Below, piece after piece: positions 37,605 through 46,479 of a DNA stretch of 64,000 nt. This DNA comes from Bacteroidota bacterium (lineage in GTDB: Bacteria > Bacteroidota > Bacteroidia > Flavobacteriales > Flavobacteriaceae), in contig JAQCDS010000001.1 of NCBI GenBank assembly GCA_027620655.1, forward strand, positions 186,001-250,000. Reading direction: 5' to 3'. Below the pieces are notes generated by a model. The model had not been told where the DNA came from. It ran no database searches and saw only the letters and a program-made list of their open reading frames with translations. Both the position numbers and the translations under genes were made by a program. How positions within the stretch are numbered: the first letter of the stretch is position 1; each line of letters begins with the position of its first letter.

Positions 37605-38723
37605 ATGAAATTCATCATTTCGAGTACATATTTACTAAAACAACTCCAAGTTTTAGGAGGTGTGATTAATAACTCTAACACCTTACCTATTTTAGACAAT
37701 TTTTTATTCGAACTCACATCATCAACACTAACGGTATCGGCTAGTGATTTAGAAACTACAATGTCCTCTGTTTTAGAGGTTGAAAGCGATAGTGAAGGTC
37801 AAGTGGCTATTCCTGCCAAATTATTGTTAGAGACCCTAAAAACCTTTCCAGAGCAACCTCTAACGTTTATTGTTGAATCAAATAATACCATAGAAATTAG
37901 TTCGAATCATGGAAAATATGCGCTTGCCTATGCTAGTGCAGATGAATTTCCAAAAACAATTGCCCTTGACGATCCAAGCAATACTGTTGTACCATCAGAG
38001 CTATTGGCAACAGCAATTAATAAAACCATTTTTGCAGCAGGAAATGATGATCTAAGACCTGTAATGAGTGGGGTCTTTTTTCAGTTTTCTACTGATGGGC
38101 TGACCTTTGTAGCAACTGATGCTCACAAACTTGTAAAATACTCAAGAACAGATGTTCAGGCGAGTGAAACAGCCGAATTTATTATGCCAAAAAAACCTTT
38201 GAATTTATTAAAAGGAATTTTAGCAACAAGCGATGAAAATGTTACTATTGAATACAACGAATCCAATGCAAAGTTTTCGTTTGATAATTCTGTCCTTATT
38301 TGTCGATTAATTGATGGGAAATATCCAAATTATGAAGCTGTAATTCCTAAGGAAAACCCTAATCAATTGACGATTGGTCGTACTCAATTTTTAAATTCTG
38401 TACGTCGTGTTTCCATTTTTTCAAATAAAACTACACATCAAATTAGACTAAAAATTGCTGGTGCAGAATTGAATATTTCTGCTGAAGACATTGACTATAG
38501 CAATAAAGCAGAAGAGCGCCTTACTTGTGATTATCAAGGCGATGATATGCAAATTGGTTTCAATTCAAGGTTTCTAACCGAAATGCTAAGCAATATCAAC
38601 GCCGATGATGTTCAACTCGAAATGAGTTTGCCAAACAGAGCTGGAATCCTCACTCCCGTAGATGGCCTTGATGAAGGAGAACATGTTACTATGCTAGTGA
38701 TGCCTGTGATGTTGAACAGCTAG
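37605..38723 (+). CDS. dnaN: DNA polymerase III sliding clamp (beta subunit)
   Basis: The beta clamp encircles DNA and tethers the replicative polymerase and other partners. The 372 residues give the standard three-domain clamp, starting MKFIISSTYLLKQLQVLGGVI and ending MLVMPVMLNS, a form of the conserved clamp C-terminus (usual MPMRL). The hydrophobic pocket lining that binds QLxLF peptides is expected but cannot be checked by eye. The gene is not next to dnaA, as is common in Bacteroidota, and is transcribed alone from its own promoter. A possible partner peptide, QITLF, is found at the end of ParC in this window. Confidence 0.96.
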   Translation: MKFIISSTYLLKQLQVLGGVINNSNTLPILDNFLFELTSSTLTVSASDLETTMSSVLEVESDSEGQVAIPAKLLLETLKTFPEQPLTFIVESNNTIEISSNHGKYALAYASADEFPKTIALDDPSNTVVPSELLATAINKTIFAAGNDDLRPVMSGVFFQFSTDGLTFVATDAHKLVKYSRTDVQASETAEFIMPKKPLNLLKGILATSDENVTIEYNESNAKFSFDNSVLICRLIDGKYPNYEAVIPKENPNQLTIGRTQFLNSVRRVSIFSNKTTHQIRLKIAGAELNISAEDIDYSNKAEERLTCDYQGDDMQIGFNSRFLTEMLSNINADDVQLEMSLPNRAGILTPVDGLDEGEHVTMLVMPVMLNS

Positions 38724-38747
38724 AAGCAGATTATTTTATTTTATAAA

Positions 38748-38804
38748 AACCAATTTAATTTTTTTAGTGCATGCTAATGCCCTTTGGGTTAAATTAAATT
38801 GGTT
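38748..38804 (+). repeat. Structured element after dnaN: 14-base perfect inverted repeat enclosing two small hairpins
   Basis: AACCAATTTAATTT (38748-38761) and AAATTAAATTGGTT (38791-38804) pair perfectly over 14 bases. The 29-base interior can fold into GCAT-GCTA-ATGC and CCC-TTT-GGG, giving a three-way junction. It ends three bases before the ATG of the broken small gene. No T run follows, so an intrinsic terminator is not indicated. Confidence 0.6.
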
Positions 38805-38807
38805 GTT

Positions 38808-38987
38808 ATGAAACGATTTTAATCAATATTAACGGTAGGTTTTCTTCTTGCAGGAGTTACACTTCAAGTCCTTAAAGTCTTTTTTAAATTCGAAAATATT
38901 TCAACCTTAGCACCACTAATATGCATTGGAATAGCTGCAGCTATTAATTTTGTAAAACAAAAAATAAAAAGGCAAGCTAAAGGCTAA
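38808..38987 (+). pseudogene. Small membrane protein gene interrupted by an early stop
   Basis: ATG AAA CGA TTT TAA begins a frame that, after the TAA at 38820-38822, stays open for 54 more codons to TAA at 38985-38987. The continuation reads like a real small protein: a hydrophobic segment ILTVGFLLAGVTLQVLKVFF, a short linker, a second segment APLICIGIAAAINFV and a basic tail KQKIKRQAKG. A CAA to TAA change at codon 5 would explain it. No alternative ATG, GTG or TTG lies in frame after the stop. The end overlaps the ABC-F stop by three bases. Loss of function is inferred; a sequencing error is possible. Confidence 0.5.
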
Positions 38988-40600
38988 ATGTACATTTTCT
39001 CTCTTAATGCTTTGATTTTAGCATCTTGCATATACTCATCAAAAGTGGTATAGCGATCGATAATTCCATTTGGTGTCAGCTCTACGACTCTATTAGCTAC
39101 TGTTTGTGCAAACTCATGGTCGTGGGTCGTAAACAAAACAGTACCTTTAAAATTTTTAAGGGAATTATTAAACGCCGTAATACTCTCCAAATCCAAGTGA
39201 TTTGTGGGTTCATCAAGCATCAAAACATTGGCGCGAATCATCATCATACGCGAAAGCATACAACGTACTTTTTCTCCACCAGACAAAACATCTGCAGTTT
39301 TTAGGGCTTCTTCTCCACTAAAAATCATTTTCCCTAAAAATCCACGAATGTAAACTTCTTCGCGTTCTTCTTCTGTGGTAGCCCATTGACGCAACCAATC
39401 AACAAGAGTAAGTTTTTCAGAAAAATAGTCGCTATTGTCTAGTGGTAAATAGGATTGTGTTGTAGTAACTCCCCAACTAAATTTTCCAGTTTTGGCATTT
39501 TGTTTCCCATTGATAATTTCATAAAAAGCGGTTGTCGCTCTTGAATCTTTTGAAAATACTACAACTTTATCGCCTTTATTTAAATTCAAATCAATATTTT
39601 GAAATAATACCTCACCATCTAATTCTGTAGATAGTTTTTCAATATTTAAAATTTGATCACCAGCTTCACGATCACGCTCAAAAATAATTGCAGGATAACG
39701 TCTACTCGATGGTTTAATGTCTGCAACATTAAGCTTATCAATCATTTTTTTTCGACTTGTCGCTTGTTTAGATTTAGCAACATTTGCAGAGAAACGTCTG
39801 ATAAATTCTTCTAATTCTTTCTTTTTTTCTTCGGCCTTTTTGTTTTGTTGTGCGCGTTGTTTAGCAGCCAATTGAGAAGACTCATACCAAAAAGTATAAT
39901 TACCAGAAAAATGATTGATTTTACTAAAATCGATATCTGAAATATGTGTACAAACCGCATCTAAAAAGTGACGGTCGTGCGAGACTACAATCACACAGTT
40001 ATCATAGTTCGCCAAAAAGTTTTCTAACCAAGCAATCGTTTCATAATCCAAATCATTGGTAGGCTCATCCATAATAAGCACATCGGGCGATCCAAAAAGC
40101 GCTTGTGCCAAAAGTACACGAACCTTTTGTTTACCGTCTAAATCGGCCATAGCCGTATAGTGCAATTCTTCTTTGATTCCAAGATTGGATAGCATGGCAG
40201 CAGCATCGCTATCGGCATTCCACCCATCCATTTCTTCAAATTGCACTTGTAACTCCCCTATTCTATCAGCGTTAGCGTCGTTATAGTCGTTATAGAGGGC
40301 GTCTATCTCGGTTTTGATGGCAAATAAAGGTTTGTTCCCTATAAGTACGGTTTCAAGTACGGTACGACTATCGTATAGGTTATGGTTTTGTTCCAAAACA
40401 GACATACGTTTCCCAGGCTCCAAATGTACATGCCCAGATGTTGCTTCTTGTGTTCCAGAAAGAATTTTTAGAAACGTTGATTTTCCGGCCCCGTTGGCAC
40501 CAATAATACCATAGCAATTACCACTGTTAAAAGTAACGTTGACTTCGTCAAAAAGGACGCGCTTACCAAATTGTACCGATAAGTTTGAAACTGAAAGCAT
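38984..40600 (-). CDS. ABC-F family ATPase (YkpA/YbiT-like)
   Basis: A 538-residue soluble protein with two ABC domains and no membrane helices, the ABC-F layout of ribosome-associated factors such as EttA. NBD1 has Walker A GANGAGKST near 37-45, Walker B LIMDEPTND and a degenerate signature DLDGKQKVR. The interdomain linker (about 240-285) is highly charged. NBD2 has a canonical signature LSGGEKVR and Walker B LMLDEPTNH, but its Walker A position reads VFSKDSRATTAF, without GK[ST]. It probably acts on translating ribosomes; whether it also confers antibiotic protection is not evident. Confidence 0.9.
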   Translation of the reverse strand: MLSVSNLSVQFGKRVLFDEVNVTFNSGNCYGIIGANGAGKSTFLKILSGTQEATSGHVHLEPGKRMSVLEQNHNLYDSRTVLETVLIGNKPLFAIKTEIDALYNDYNDANADRIGELQVQFEEMDGWNADSDAAAMLSNLGIKEELHYTAMADLDGKQKVRVLLAQALFGSPDVLIMDEPTNDLDYETIAWLENFLANYDNCVIVVSHDRHFLDAVCTHISDIDFSKINHFSGNYTFWYESSQLAAKQRAQQNKKAEEKKKELEEFIRRFSANVAKSKQATSRKKMIDKLNVADIKPSSRRYPAIIFERDREAGDQILNIEKLSTELDGEVLFQNIDLNLNKGDKVVVFSKDSRATTAFYEIINGKQNAKTGKFSWGVTTTQSYLPLDNSDYFSEKLTLVDWLRQWATTEEEREEVYIRGFLGKMIFSGEEALKTADVLSGGEKVRCMLSRMMMIRANVLMLDEPTNHLDLESITAFNNSLKNFKGTVLFTTHDHEFAQTVANRVVELTPNGIIDRYTTFDEYMQDAKIKALREKMYI

Positions 40601-40620
40601 TTATTTCTTTAATTTTTTTG

Positions 40621-40650
40621 CAAAAGTAGAGAATTGTAAGCATACTTCAA
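40621..40650 (-). promoter_or_regulatory. Promoter of the ABC-F gene
   Basis: On the minus strand TTG (40650-40648), a 19-base spacer and TACTTTTG (40628-40621) match TTG-N17-23-TAnnTTTG, 20 bases before the start codon at 40600. Confidence 0.6.
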
Positions 40651-40737
40651 ATACAATTTTATTTAAACTGATTAGTCATATGTTAGGAAAATGAGTTTGA
40701 AAAAAATAGAAGCTCCTTGAAGAGAGTGGGGTGAGTT

Positions 40738-40768
40738 AAAAAAAACCGCCAATAAGGCGGTTTTTTTA
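40738..40768 (-). terminator. Rho-independent terminator of sucD
   Basis: AAAACCGCC (40742-40750) and GGCGGTTTT (40756-40764) form a nine-pair stem with loop AATAA. The A run at 40738-40745 gives a T run on the minus strand after sucD, which ends at 40787. The T run on the plus strand makes it symmetrical, but no plus-strand gene ends here. Confidence 0.85.
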
Positions 40769-40786
40769 TCTATTTTATAAAGAAAT

Positions 40787-41659
40787 TTAGCCTAAAACTT
40801 CGGCCACTTTTTTGCCAATTTCTGCAGGAGAATCAACCACATGTATACCGCATTCGCGCATGATGCGTTTTTTGGCTTGTGCCGTATCGTCGCTTCCACC
40901 AACAATAGCTCCAGCATGTCCCATAGTACGTCCAGCAGGTGCAGTTTCACCGGCAATAAAACCAACCACAGGTTTTGAGCTTCCACTTTTTTTATACCAT
41001 TGAGCAGCATCACCTTCCAATTGTCCGCCAATTTCACCAATCATGACGACACAATCTGTTTCATCGTCGTTGATAAGCAATTCCAATGCTTCTTTTGTGG
41101 TGGTGCCAATAATCGGATCGCCTCCAATTCCAATGGCTGTGGATACACCAAGTCCTTGTTTTACCACTTGATCGGCAGCTTCATAGGTCAATGTTCCTGA
41201 TTTTGAAACCACACCTACTTTACCCTTTTCAAAAACAAAGCCCGGCATGATGCCTACTTTGGCCTCATCTGGTGTAATCACACCTGGACAATTTGGCCCA
41301 ACCAATCGGCAATTTTTATCTTTTATATAATCTGATGCTTTAATCATATCAGCAACAGGAATACCTTCTGTAATTGTAATGATAACTTCAATTCCCGCAT
41401 CAGCGGCTTCCATTATAGCATCAGCTGCAAACGCTGGCGGTACAAAAATAATAGTTGTATTGGCATTGACTTGATCAACGGCTTCTTTTACGGTATTAAA
41501 TACAGGACGATCTAAGTGGGTTTGCCCGCCTTTTCCTGGCGTAACACCACCAACAACGTTGGTGCCATAAGCAATCATTTGTTCGGCGTGAAATGTCCCC
41601 TCACTTCCTGTAAATCCTTGTACTATTATTTTTGAATTTTTGTTAACTAAAACACTCAT
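40787..41659 (-). CDS. sucD: Succinyl-CoA ligase alpha subunit
   Basis: SucD with SucC forms succinyl-CoA synthetase of the citric acid cycle. The 290 residues include the CoA-binding Rossmann motif VQGFTGSEGTFH, and the phosphorylated active-site histidine is in GRTMGHAGAI. The beta subunit gene sucC is not adjacent, so the two subunits are encoded apart, as in many Bacteroidota. TACATTTG on the minus strand (41688-41681) is a candidate -7 box, and a terminator follows the gene. It appears to be a single-gene unit. Confidence 0.95.
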   Translation of the reverse strand: MSVLVNKNSKIIVQGFTGSEGTFHAEQMIAYGTNVVGGVTPGKGGQTHLDRPVFNTVKEAVDQVNANTTIIFVPPAFAADAIMEAADAGIEVIITITEGIPVADMIKASDYIKDKNCRLVGPNCPGVITPDEAKVGIMPGFVFEKGKVGVVSKSGTLTYEAADQVVKQGLGVSTAIGIGGDPIIGTTTKEALELLINDDETDCVVMIGEIGGQLEGDAAQWYKKSGSSKPVVGFIAGETAPAGRTMGHAGAIVGGSDDTAQAKKRIMRECGIHVVDSPAEIGKKVAEVLG

Positions 41660-41719
41660 TGAAGTTAATTTTTATTGGTACAAATGTAATTTTTTGAAGT
41701 TGATTTATAAAAACAATTT

Positions 41720-42655
41720 TTACTTTTCTTTCAACTTTTTTAATAGCTCTGGTAAATGGCGTAATGCGGCCATTTCTTTTAGCTTTGTTCTTGATTCCTG
41801 AATAGGTGTTCCGAAATAGGTTTTGCCTCCAGCAATAGACTTAGTTACACCGGTTTGCCCTAAAACAACAGCCTTTGCACCTATAGTAATACCACTATTT
41901 GTTCCAACTTGCCCCCATAGGGTAACTTCATCTTCCAAAATACAACATCCTGCAATACCCGTTTGGGAGGCAATAAGACATTTTTTTCCTAAAACGGTAT
42001 CATGACCAATTTGAATTTGATTGTCTAATTTTGAACCCTCGCCTATAGTGGTATCTCCTGTAACTCCTCGGTCTATGGTACATCCTGTGCCAATATGAAC
42101 ATCATTTTCTATAATCACACGACCACAAGACAACAACTGATCAAAACCCTCTGGACGATTTTTGTAATAAAATGCATCTCCTGCAAGAACTGTCCCTGCA
42201 CCAATCACAACATTATCACCAATAACCGTGTCTTTTAAGATGGTAACATTGGCATGAATTAAACAATTTTTTCCAATTTTGACATTTGGCCCTATAAAAA
42301 CATGAGGTTGAATTTGTGTTCCCTCTCCTATTTGTGATGAAGAATCTATACTAACTGAGGATGCTAAAAAAGGTTTAAAATGTTGAGTAAGTTTATTAAA
42401 ATCCCGAAATGGATCATCTGAAATCAAGAGCGCTTTACCTTCAAGACACTCCACCTTTTTATTGATAAGTACCACTGTTGCTGCTGATTTTAATGCTTTG
42501 TCATAATACTTTGGATGATCAACAAAAACAATATCTCCGGTGGTTACAACATGAATTTCATTCATGCCCAAAACTGGAAAGTCATCTGCACCCACATAGG
42601 AACACCCCAAAAGGTTAGCAATATTTTTTAGCGTGTGCGGTGTGGGAAATTTCAT
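41720..42655 (-). CDS. Second LpxD-type N-acyltransferase (hexapeptide repeat protein)
   Basis: A 311-residue left-handed beta-helix acyltransferase similar to UDP-3-O-acylglucosamine N-acyltransferase (LpxD). An N-terminal uridine-binding-like domain (about 1-100) precedes a long hexapeptide repeat region with GAGTVLAGDAFYY, DRGVTGDT and NQIQIGHD. The last resembles the LpxD NQVQIGHN motif with its catalytic His. It is a divergent paralogue of the LpxD at 45420-46445 in the same cluster, seven bases after efp. It may acylate a different sugar nucleotide or use another acyl-ACP; this is inferred. Confidence 0.8.
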   Translation of the reverse strand: MKFPTPHTLKNIANLLGCSYVGADDFPVLGMNEIHVVTTGDIVFVDHPKYYDKALKSAATVVLINKKVECLEGKALLISDDPFRDFNKLTQHFKPFLASSVSIDSSSQIGEGTQIQPHVFIGPNVKIGKNCLIHANVTILKDTVIGDNVVIGAGTVLAGDAFYYKNRPEGFDQLLSCGRVIIENDVHIGTGCTIDRGVTGDTTIGEGSKLDNQIQIGHDTVLGKKCLIASQTGIAGCCILEDEVTLWGQVGTNSGITIGAKAVVLGQTGVTKSIAGGKTYFGTPIQESRTKLKEMAALRHLPELLKKLKEK

Positions 42656-42661
42656 GATAAT

Positions 42662-43228
42662 TTACTCCTTTACACGTTCTTTGTATGTGCCTTTTGCAGT
42701 TTCCACTTTAATTTTATCACCCTCATTTATAAACAAAGGCACGTTTATAGTGGCACCTGTTTCAACTGTAGCGGGTTTTGTAGCATTGGTTGCCGTATTT
42801 CCTTTTACTCCAGGTTCGGTTGCTGTAACCTCCAAAATAACGCTTGCTGGCATTTCAACAGATAATGGCATATCGTCTTCTGAATTAATAATTACTGTAA
42901 CCACTTCACCCTCTTTCAGAAGATCTGGATTATCAATGGCAGCCTTATTCAATCTAATTTGATTGTAATCCTCAACATTCATAAAATGAAATACATCTCC
43001 ATCAGGATACAAATACTGGAATTTATGTGTTTCTACACGAACATCTTCAATCTTATGACCTGCAGAAAAGGTATTGTCTATAACTTTTCCTGTAGTTACA
43101 CTTTTGAGCTTTGTTCTTACGAAAGCAGGACCTTTACCAGGTTTTACATGTAAAAATTCAATAATTTTAAAAATATCATGGTTGTAACGAATGCACAACC
43201 CATTTCTGATGTCTGAAGTATTTGCCAT
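42662..43228 (-). CDS. efp: Elongation factor P
   Basis: EF-P relieves ribosome stalling at polyproline. The 188 residues give the three OB-like domains, and the loop that is usually modified reads HVKPGKGPAF with Lys32 at its tip; no modification enzyme can be inferred here. The C-terminal domain has the conserved GDKIKVETAKGTYKERV. It lies inside a lipid A gene cluster, seven bases after lpxA, a linkage seen in Bacteroidota, so it is probably co-transcribed. Confidence 0.96.
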   Translation of the reverse strand: MANTSDIRNGLCIRYNHDIFKIIEFLHVKPGKGPAFVRTKLKSVTTGKVIDNTFSAGHKIEDVRVETHKFQYLYPDGDVFHFMNVEDYNQIRLNKAAIDNPDLLKEGEVVTVIINSEDDMPLSVEMPASVILEVTATEPGVKGNTATNATKPATVETGATINVPLFINEGDKIKVETAKGTYKERVKE

Positions 43229-43234
43229 AGTATT

Positions 43235-44020
43235 TTAGTTTGATTTAAAGTAGCCTTTCATGATACCACGGTGAGAATTCTTGATAAATTGTAAAATTTC
43301 ATCACGTTCTGGAGTGGCTTCCATTTCAGCTTCAATAATGGCTGAAGCTTGAGAATTATTGTAATTTTTTTGGTATAGTAGTCTATATATACCTTGTATT
43401 TCTCTAATTTTTTCGGTAGTATATCCCCTACGTCGCAAGCCAACAGAATTAATACCCACATAAGATAGTGGCTCACGAGCAGCTTTAACATACGGCGGCA
43501 CATCTTTTCTAACCAAAGAACCTCCTGTTACAAAGGCATGGTTTCCAATAGAGCAAAACTGATGTACAGCAGTCATTCCTGCAAGAACAACATAGTCACC
43601 AACAGTGATATGCCCTGCAAGTGTACTGTTATTTGAGAAAATACAGTTATTGCCTACAATACAATCGTGTGCTATATGACAGTAGGCCATAATTAAGCAA
43701 TTGTCACCTACTACAGTTTTCATACGGTCCGTAGTCCCTCTATTGATGGTTACACATTCGCGAATAGTTACATTATTACCAATTACAACTGTAGTATCTT
43801 CATCGTCGTATTTCAAATCTTGTGGATTCGCAGAAATGACTGAACCAGGAAAAATATTACAATTTTTTCCAATTCGCGCACCTTCCATTATGGTAACGTT
43901 TGAGCCAATCCATGTTCCCTCTCCAATTACAACATTATTATTAATAGTTGTAAAAGGTTCAATTACAACATTTTTTGCAATTTTTGCTCCTGGATGAACG
44001 TATGCTAAAGGTTGATTCAT
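43235..44020 (-). CDS. lpxA: Acyl-[acyl-carrier-protein]-UDP-N-acetylglucosamine O-acyltransferase
   Basis: LpxA catalyses the first acylation of lipid A synthesis. The 261 residues form a hexapeptide beta-helix (about 1-185) starting AYVHPGAKIAKNVVIEPFTTI, with the catalytic His in MAYCHIAHDC and the substrate-binding NRGTTDRMKTVVGDN, then a C-terminal helical domain. It follows lpxC-fabZ by six bases and precedes efp by six, all on the minus strand. Confidence 0.95.
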   Translation of the reverse strand: MNQPLAYVHPGAKIAKNVVIEPFTTINNNVVIGEGTWIGSNVTIMEGARIGKNCNIFPGSVISANPQDLKYDDEDTTVVIGNNVTIRECVTINRGTTDRMKTVVGDNCLIMAYCHIAHDCIVGNNCIFSNNSTLAGHITVGDYVVLAGMTAVHQFCSIGNHAFVTGGSLVRKDVPPYVKAAREPLSYVGINSVGLRRRGYTTEKIREIQGIYRLLYQKNYNNSQASAIIEAEMEATPERDEILQFIKNSHRGIMKGYFKSN

Positions 44021-44026
44021 TTGATT

Positions 44027-45430
44027 TTATTTAACTTTTGATATCTGAGCCATTAGTTCAGCTTCGGCACAAAGCTTGCCATTAGCATAGGCATAACCTT
44101 GCATATGGCAAATTCCTCTTCTAATTGGTGTAATTAACGAACAACTAAAAATAAGTGTATCACCAGGAACTACTTTTTGCTTGAACTTTACTTTATCAAT
44201 CTTCATGAAAAAAGTAAGATAATTCTCCGGATCCGGTACTGTATTTAATACTAAAATCCCACCTGTTTGTGCCATAGCTTCTACAATTAAAACACCTGGC
44301 ATTACTGGCGCTCCAGGAAAATGTCCCTTAAAAAAAGATTCATTCATGGTGACATTTTTGGAGCCAATAACATGGTTTGATGATAATTCAAAAACCTTAT
44401 CGAGCAACAAAAACGGTGGACGGTGTGGTAGCATATCCATAATGGCATTGACATCCATTACTGGAGTTTGGTTAAGGTCCACACTTGGAACGTTATTTCG
44501 ACGTTCGTTTTTAATGATTTTAGCCATTTTTTTAGCAAACTGTGTGTTGACAAAATGACCTGGTTTGTTGGCAATAACCTTTCCTTGGATTCGTGTACCA
44601 ATAAGCGCTAAGTCACCTATCACATCCAAAAGTTTATGGCGTGCTGCTTCATTCGGATAATGAAGTGTTAAATTATCTAAAATACCATTTGGTTTGACAG
44701 AGATGGAATCTTTATTAAAAGCAACTTTCAATTTTTCCATCGTTTCATCAGACAAAGGTTTGTCTACATAAACAATTGCATTATTTAGATCTCCTCCCTT
44801 GATGAGTCCATGTTCCAAAAGCATTTCTAATTCATGTAAAAAACTAAAGGTCCTTGAATTGGAAATATCGGTTTTAAAATTTGATAGTTTTTGTAGCGTT
44901 GCATTTTGAGTTCCTAAAACTTTTGTCCCAAAATCTACCATTGTTGTTACTTGATATTCGTCAGATGGAATGATTGTAATTTCACTTCCAGTTTCTTCAT
45001 CAGTATATGAAATCACATCTTTTACAACAAAAACTTCTCTGAGTGCATCTTGTTCTACAATTTCTGCAGTTTCTAGTGCTTCTACAAAAAACTTTGATGA
45101 ACCATCCATTATTGGAGGTTCAGAGGTGTTTAATTCTATAATCACATTATCAATTTCCAATCCAACAAGTGCCGCAAGGACATGTTCACAAGTTTGAATT
45201 GAAACTCCATTTTTTTCTAAGCAAGTCCCTCTTTGGGTGTTTGTAACCAAATTTGCATCTGCGTTAATAATAGGTTCACCTTCGAGGTCTACTCTCTTAA
45301 AAGCGTAACCTGTGTTAGGTTCAGAAGGAAGAAAATTTAAAACAACATTTTCTCCAGTATGAAGGCCAACACCTGTTAGGGAAACAGGTTTGGCAATAGT
45401 AGTTTGTTTAGACTGGGTTTTAGTTATCAT
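44027..45430 (-). CDS. lpxC/fabZ: Bifunctional LpxC deacetylase / FabZ dehydratase fusion
   Basis: A 467-residue fusion. Residues about 1-305 are UDP-3-O-acyl-GlcNAc deacetylase LpxC, the committed lipid A step: zinc ligand His83 in [10 protein letters not shown], substrate loop PPIMDGSS, and a second zinc region in HKLLDVIGD. Residues about 320-467 are (3R)-hydroxyacyl-ACP dehydratase Fab[14 protein letters not shown] and the active-site [20 protein letters not shown]. The fusion is known in Bacteroidetes and Chlorobi, and balances lipid A with fatty acid synthesis. It overlaps lpxD by eleven bases. Confidence 0.96.
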   Translation of the reverse strand: MITKTQSKQTTIAKPVSLTGVGLHTGENVVLNFLPSEPNTGYAFKRVDLEGEPIINADANLVTNTQRGTCLEKNGVSIQTCEHVLAALVGLEIDNVIIELNTSEPPIMDGSSKFFVEALETAEIVEQDALREVFVVKDVISYTDEETGSEITIIPSDEYQVTTMVDFGTKVLGTQNATLQKLSNFKTDISNSRTFSFLHELEMLLEHGLIKGGDLNNAIVYVDKPLSDETMEKLKVAFNKDSISVKPNGILDNLTLHYPNEAARHKLLDVIGDLALIGTRIQGKVIANKPGHFVNTQFAKKMAKIIKNERRNNVPSVDLNQTPVMDVNAIMDMLPHRPPFLLLDKVFELSSNHVIGSKNVTMNESFFKGHFPGAPVMPGVLIVEAMAQTGGILVLNTVPDPENYLTFFMKIDKVKFKQKVVPGDTLIFSCSLITPIRRGICHMQGYAYANGKLCAEAELMAQISKVK

Positions 45431-46445
45431 TTTTCATTTTTTTAAGTTCTTCTATATCTTTTGCAAGCTGTGGAAGATTTTTAAAATGTACATAAGATTT
45501 ATAGTAATCACCATAACCAAATGCAGGAGTTCCCTGAAGTACTTCATTATCAGAAATACTTTTTGAAATTCCTGATTGCGCTTGAATCTTTACGTGATCT
45601 CCTATAGTTATATGCCCTACAATGCCAACTTGACCACCAATTTGACAATGTTTGCCAATTTTTGTGGAACCAGCAATACCTGTTTGCGCAGCAATTACTG
45701 TATGTTCTCCAATAACTACGTTGTGAGCAATTTGTATTTGATTGTCGAGCTTCACTCCTTTTTTTATAATCGTAGATCCTAATGTTGCACGATCTATAGT
45801 GGTTGCCGCACCAATATCAACATAATCTTCTATGATTACATTTCCTATTTGAGGAACTTTGCTATAAACTCCATTTTCATCTGGTGAAAAACCAAATCCA
45901 TCGGCGCCAAGAATAACCGACGCATCAATATTGCAATGTGAACCAATAGAACAATCGGAATAAATTTTTGCTCCTGCAAAAATGGTTGTATAATCTCCAA
46001 CAGTAACATTGTCGCCGATGTAACAATTAGGATAAATCTTTACATTCTTACCAATGCGGACATTTTCACCAATAGATGTAAATGCACCAACGTAAACATT
46101 ATCGCCAATGCTGGCAGATTCTGCAATAGAAACTGGTGATTCAATACCTGTTTTATTGTTTTTAATATTATTGTAATGTTCTAAGAGCGTAGAAAATGCC
46201 GCATAGGCGTTTTCTACTTTTATAAGCGTAGTATTGATCTCTTTTTCGGCAACAAAATCGTTATTAACAATAGTTATGGTTGCATCCGTAGAGTATATAA
46301 AAGGGGTGTATTTAGGATTTGAAAGAAACGTAAGAGACCCCTCTTTACCTTCTTCTATTTTCGAGAGTGTAAAGACTTCGGCGTTGTCATCACCAACAAT
46401 TTCGCCGTTGAGTAAATTTGCTATTTGGTTAGCTGTAAATTTCAT
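45420..46445 (-). CDS. lpxD: UDP-3-O-(3-hydroxyacyl)glucosamine N-acyltransferase
   Basis: LpxD adds the second 3-hydroxyacyl chain in lipid A synthesis. The 341 residues match the family: N-terminal uridine-binding domain, then about ten hexapeptide turns including ANCYIGDNV-like repeats, the [10 protein letters not shown] loop and NQIQIAHNV with the catalytic His, and a C-terminal helix. It is the first gene of the lipid A unit lpxD-lpxC/fabZ-lpxA-efp-lpxD2, and overlaps the fusion gene by eleven bases. Confidence 0.95.
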   Translation of the reverse strand: MKFTANQIANLLNGEIVGDDNAEVFTLSKIEEGKEGSLTFLSNPKYTPFIYSTDATITIVNNDFVAEKEINTTLIKVENAYAAFSTLLEHYNNIKNNKTGIESPVSIAESASIGDNVYVGAFTSIGENVRIGKNVKIYPNCYIGDNVTVGDYTTIFAGAKIYSDCSIGSHCNIDASVILGADGFGFSPDENGVYSKVPQIGNVIIEDYVDIGAATTIDRATLGSTIIKKGVKLDNQIQIAHNVVIGEHTVIAAQTGIAGSTKIGKHCQIGGQVGIVGHITIGDHVKIQAQSGISKSISDNEVLQGTPAFGYGDYYKSYVHFKNLPQLAKDIEELKKMKNDN

Positions 46446-46452
46446 TTCAGTG

Positions 46453-46479
46453 CAAAAATATAAAAAATAATCAAAGCAA
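46453..46479 (-). promoter_or_regulatory. Candidate promoter of the lipid A operon
   Basis: On the minus strand TTG (46479-46477), a 16-base spacer and TATTTTTG (46460-46453) approximate the consensus. The box is only eight bases before the lpxD start, and the -33 element overlaps the end of the HD-domain gene. The transcript would be nearly leaderless. Confidence 0.4.
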
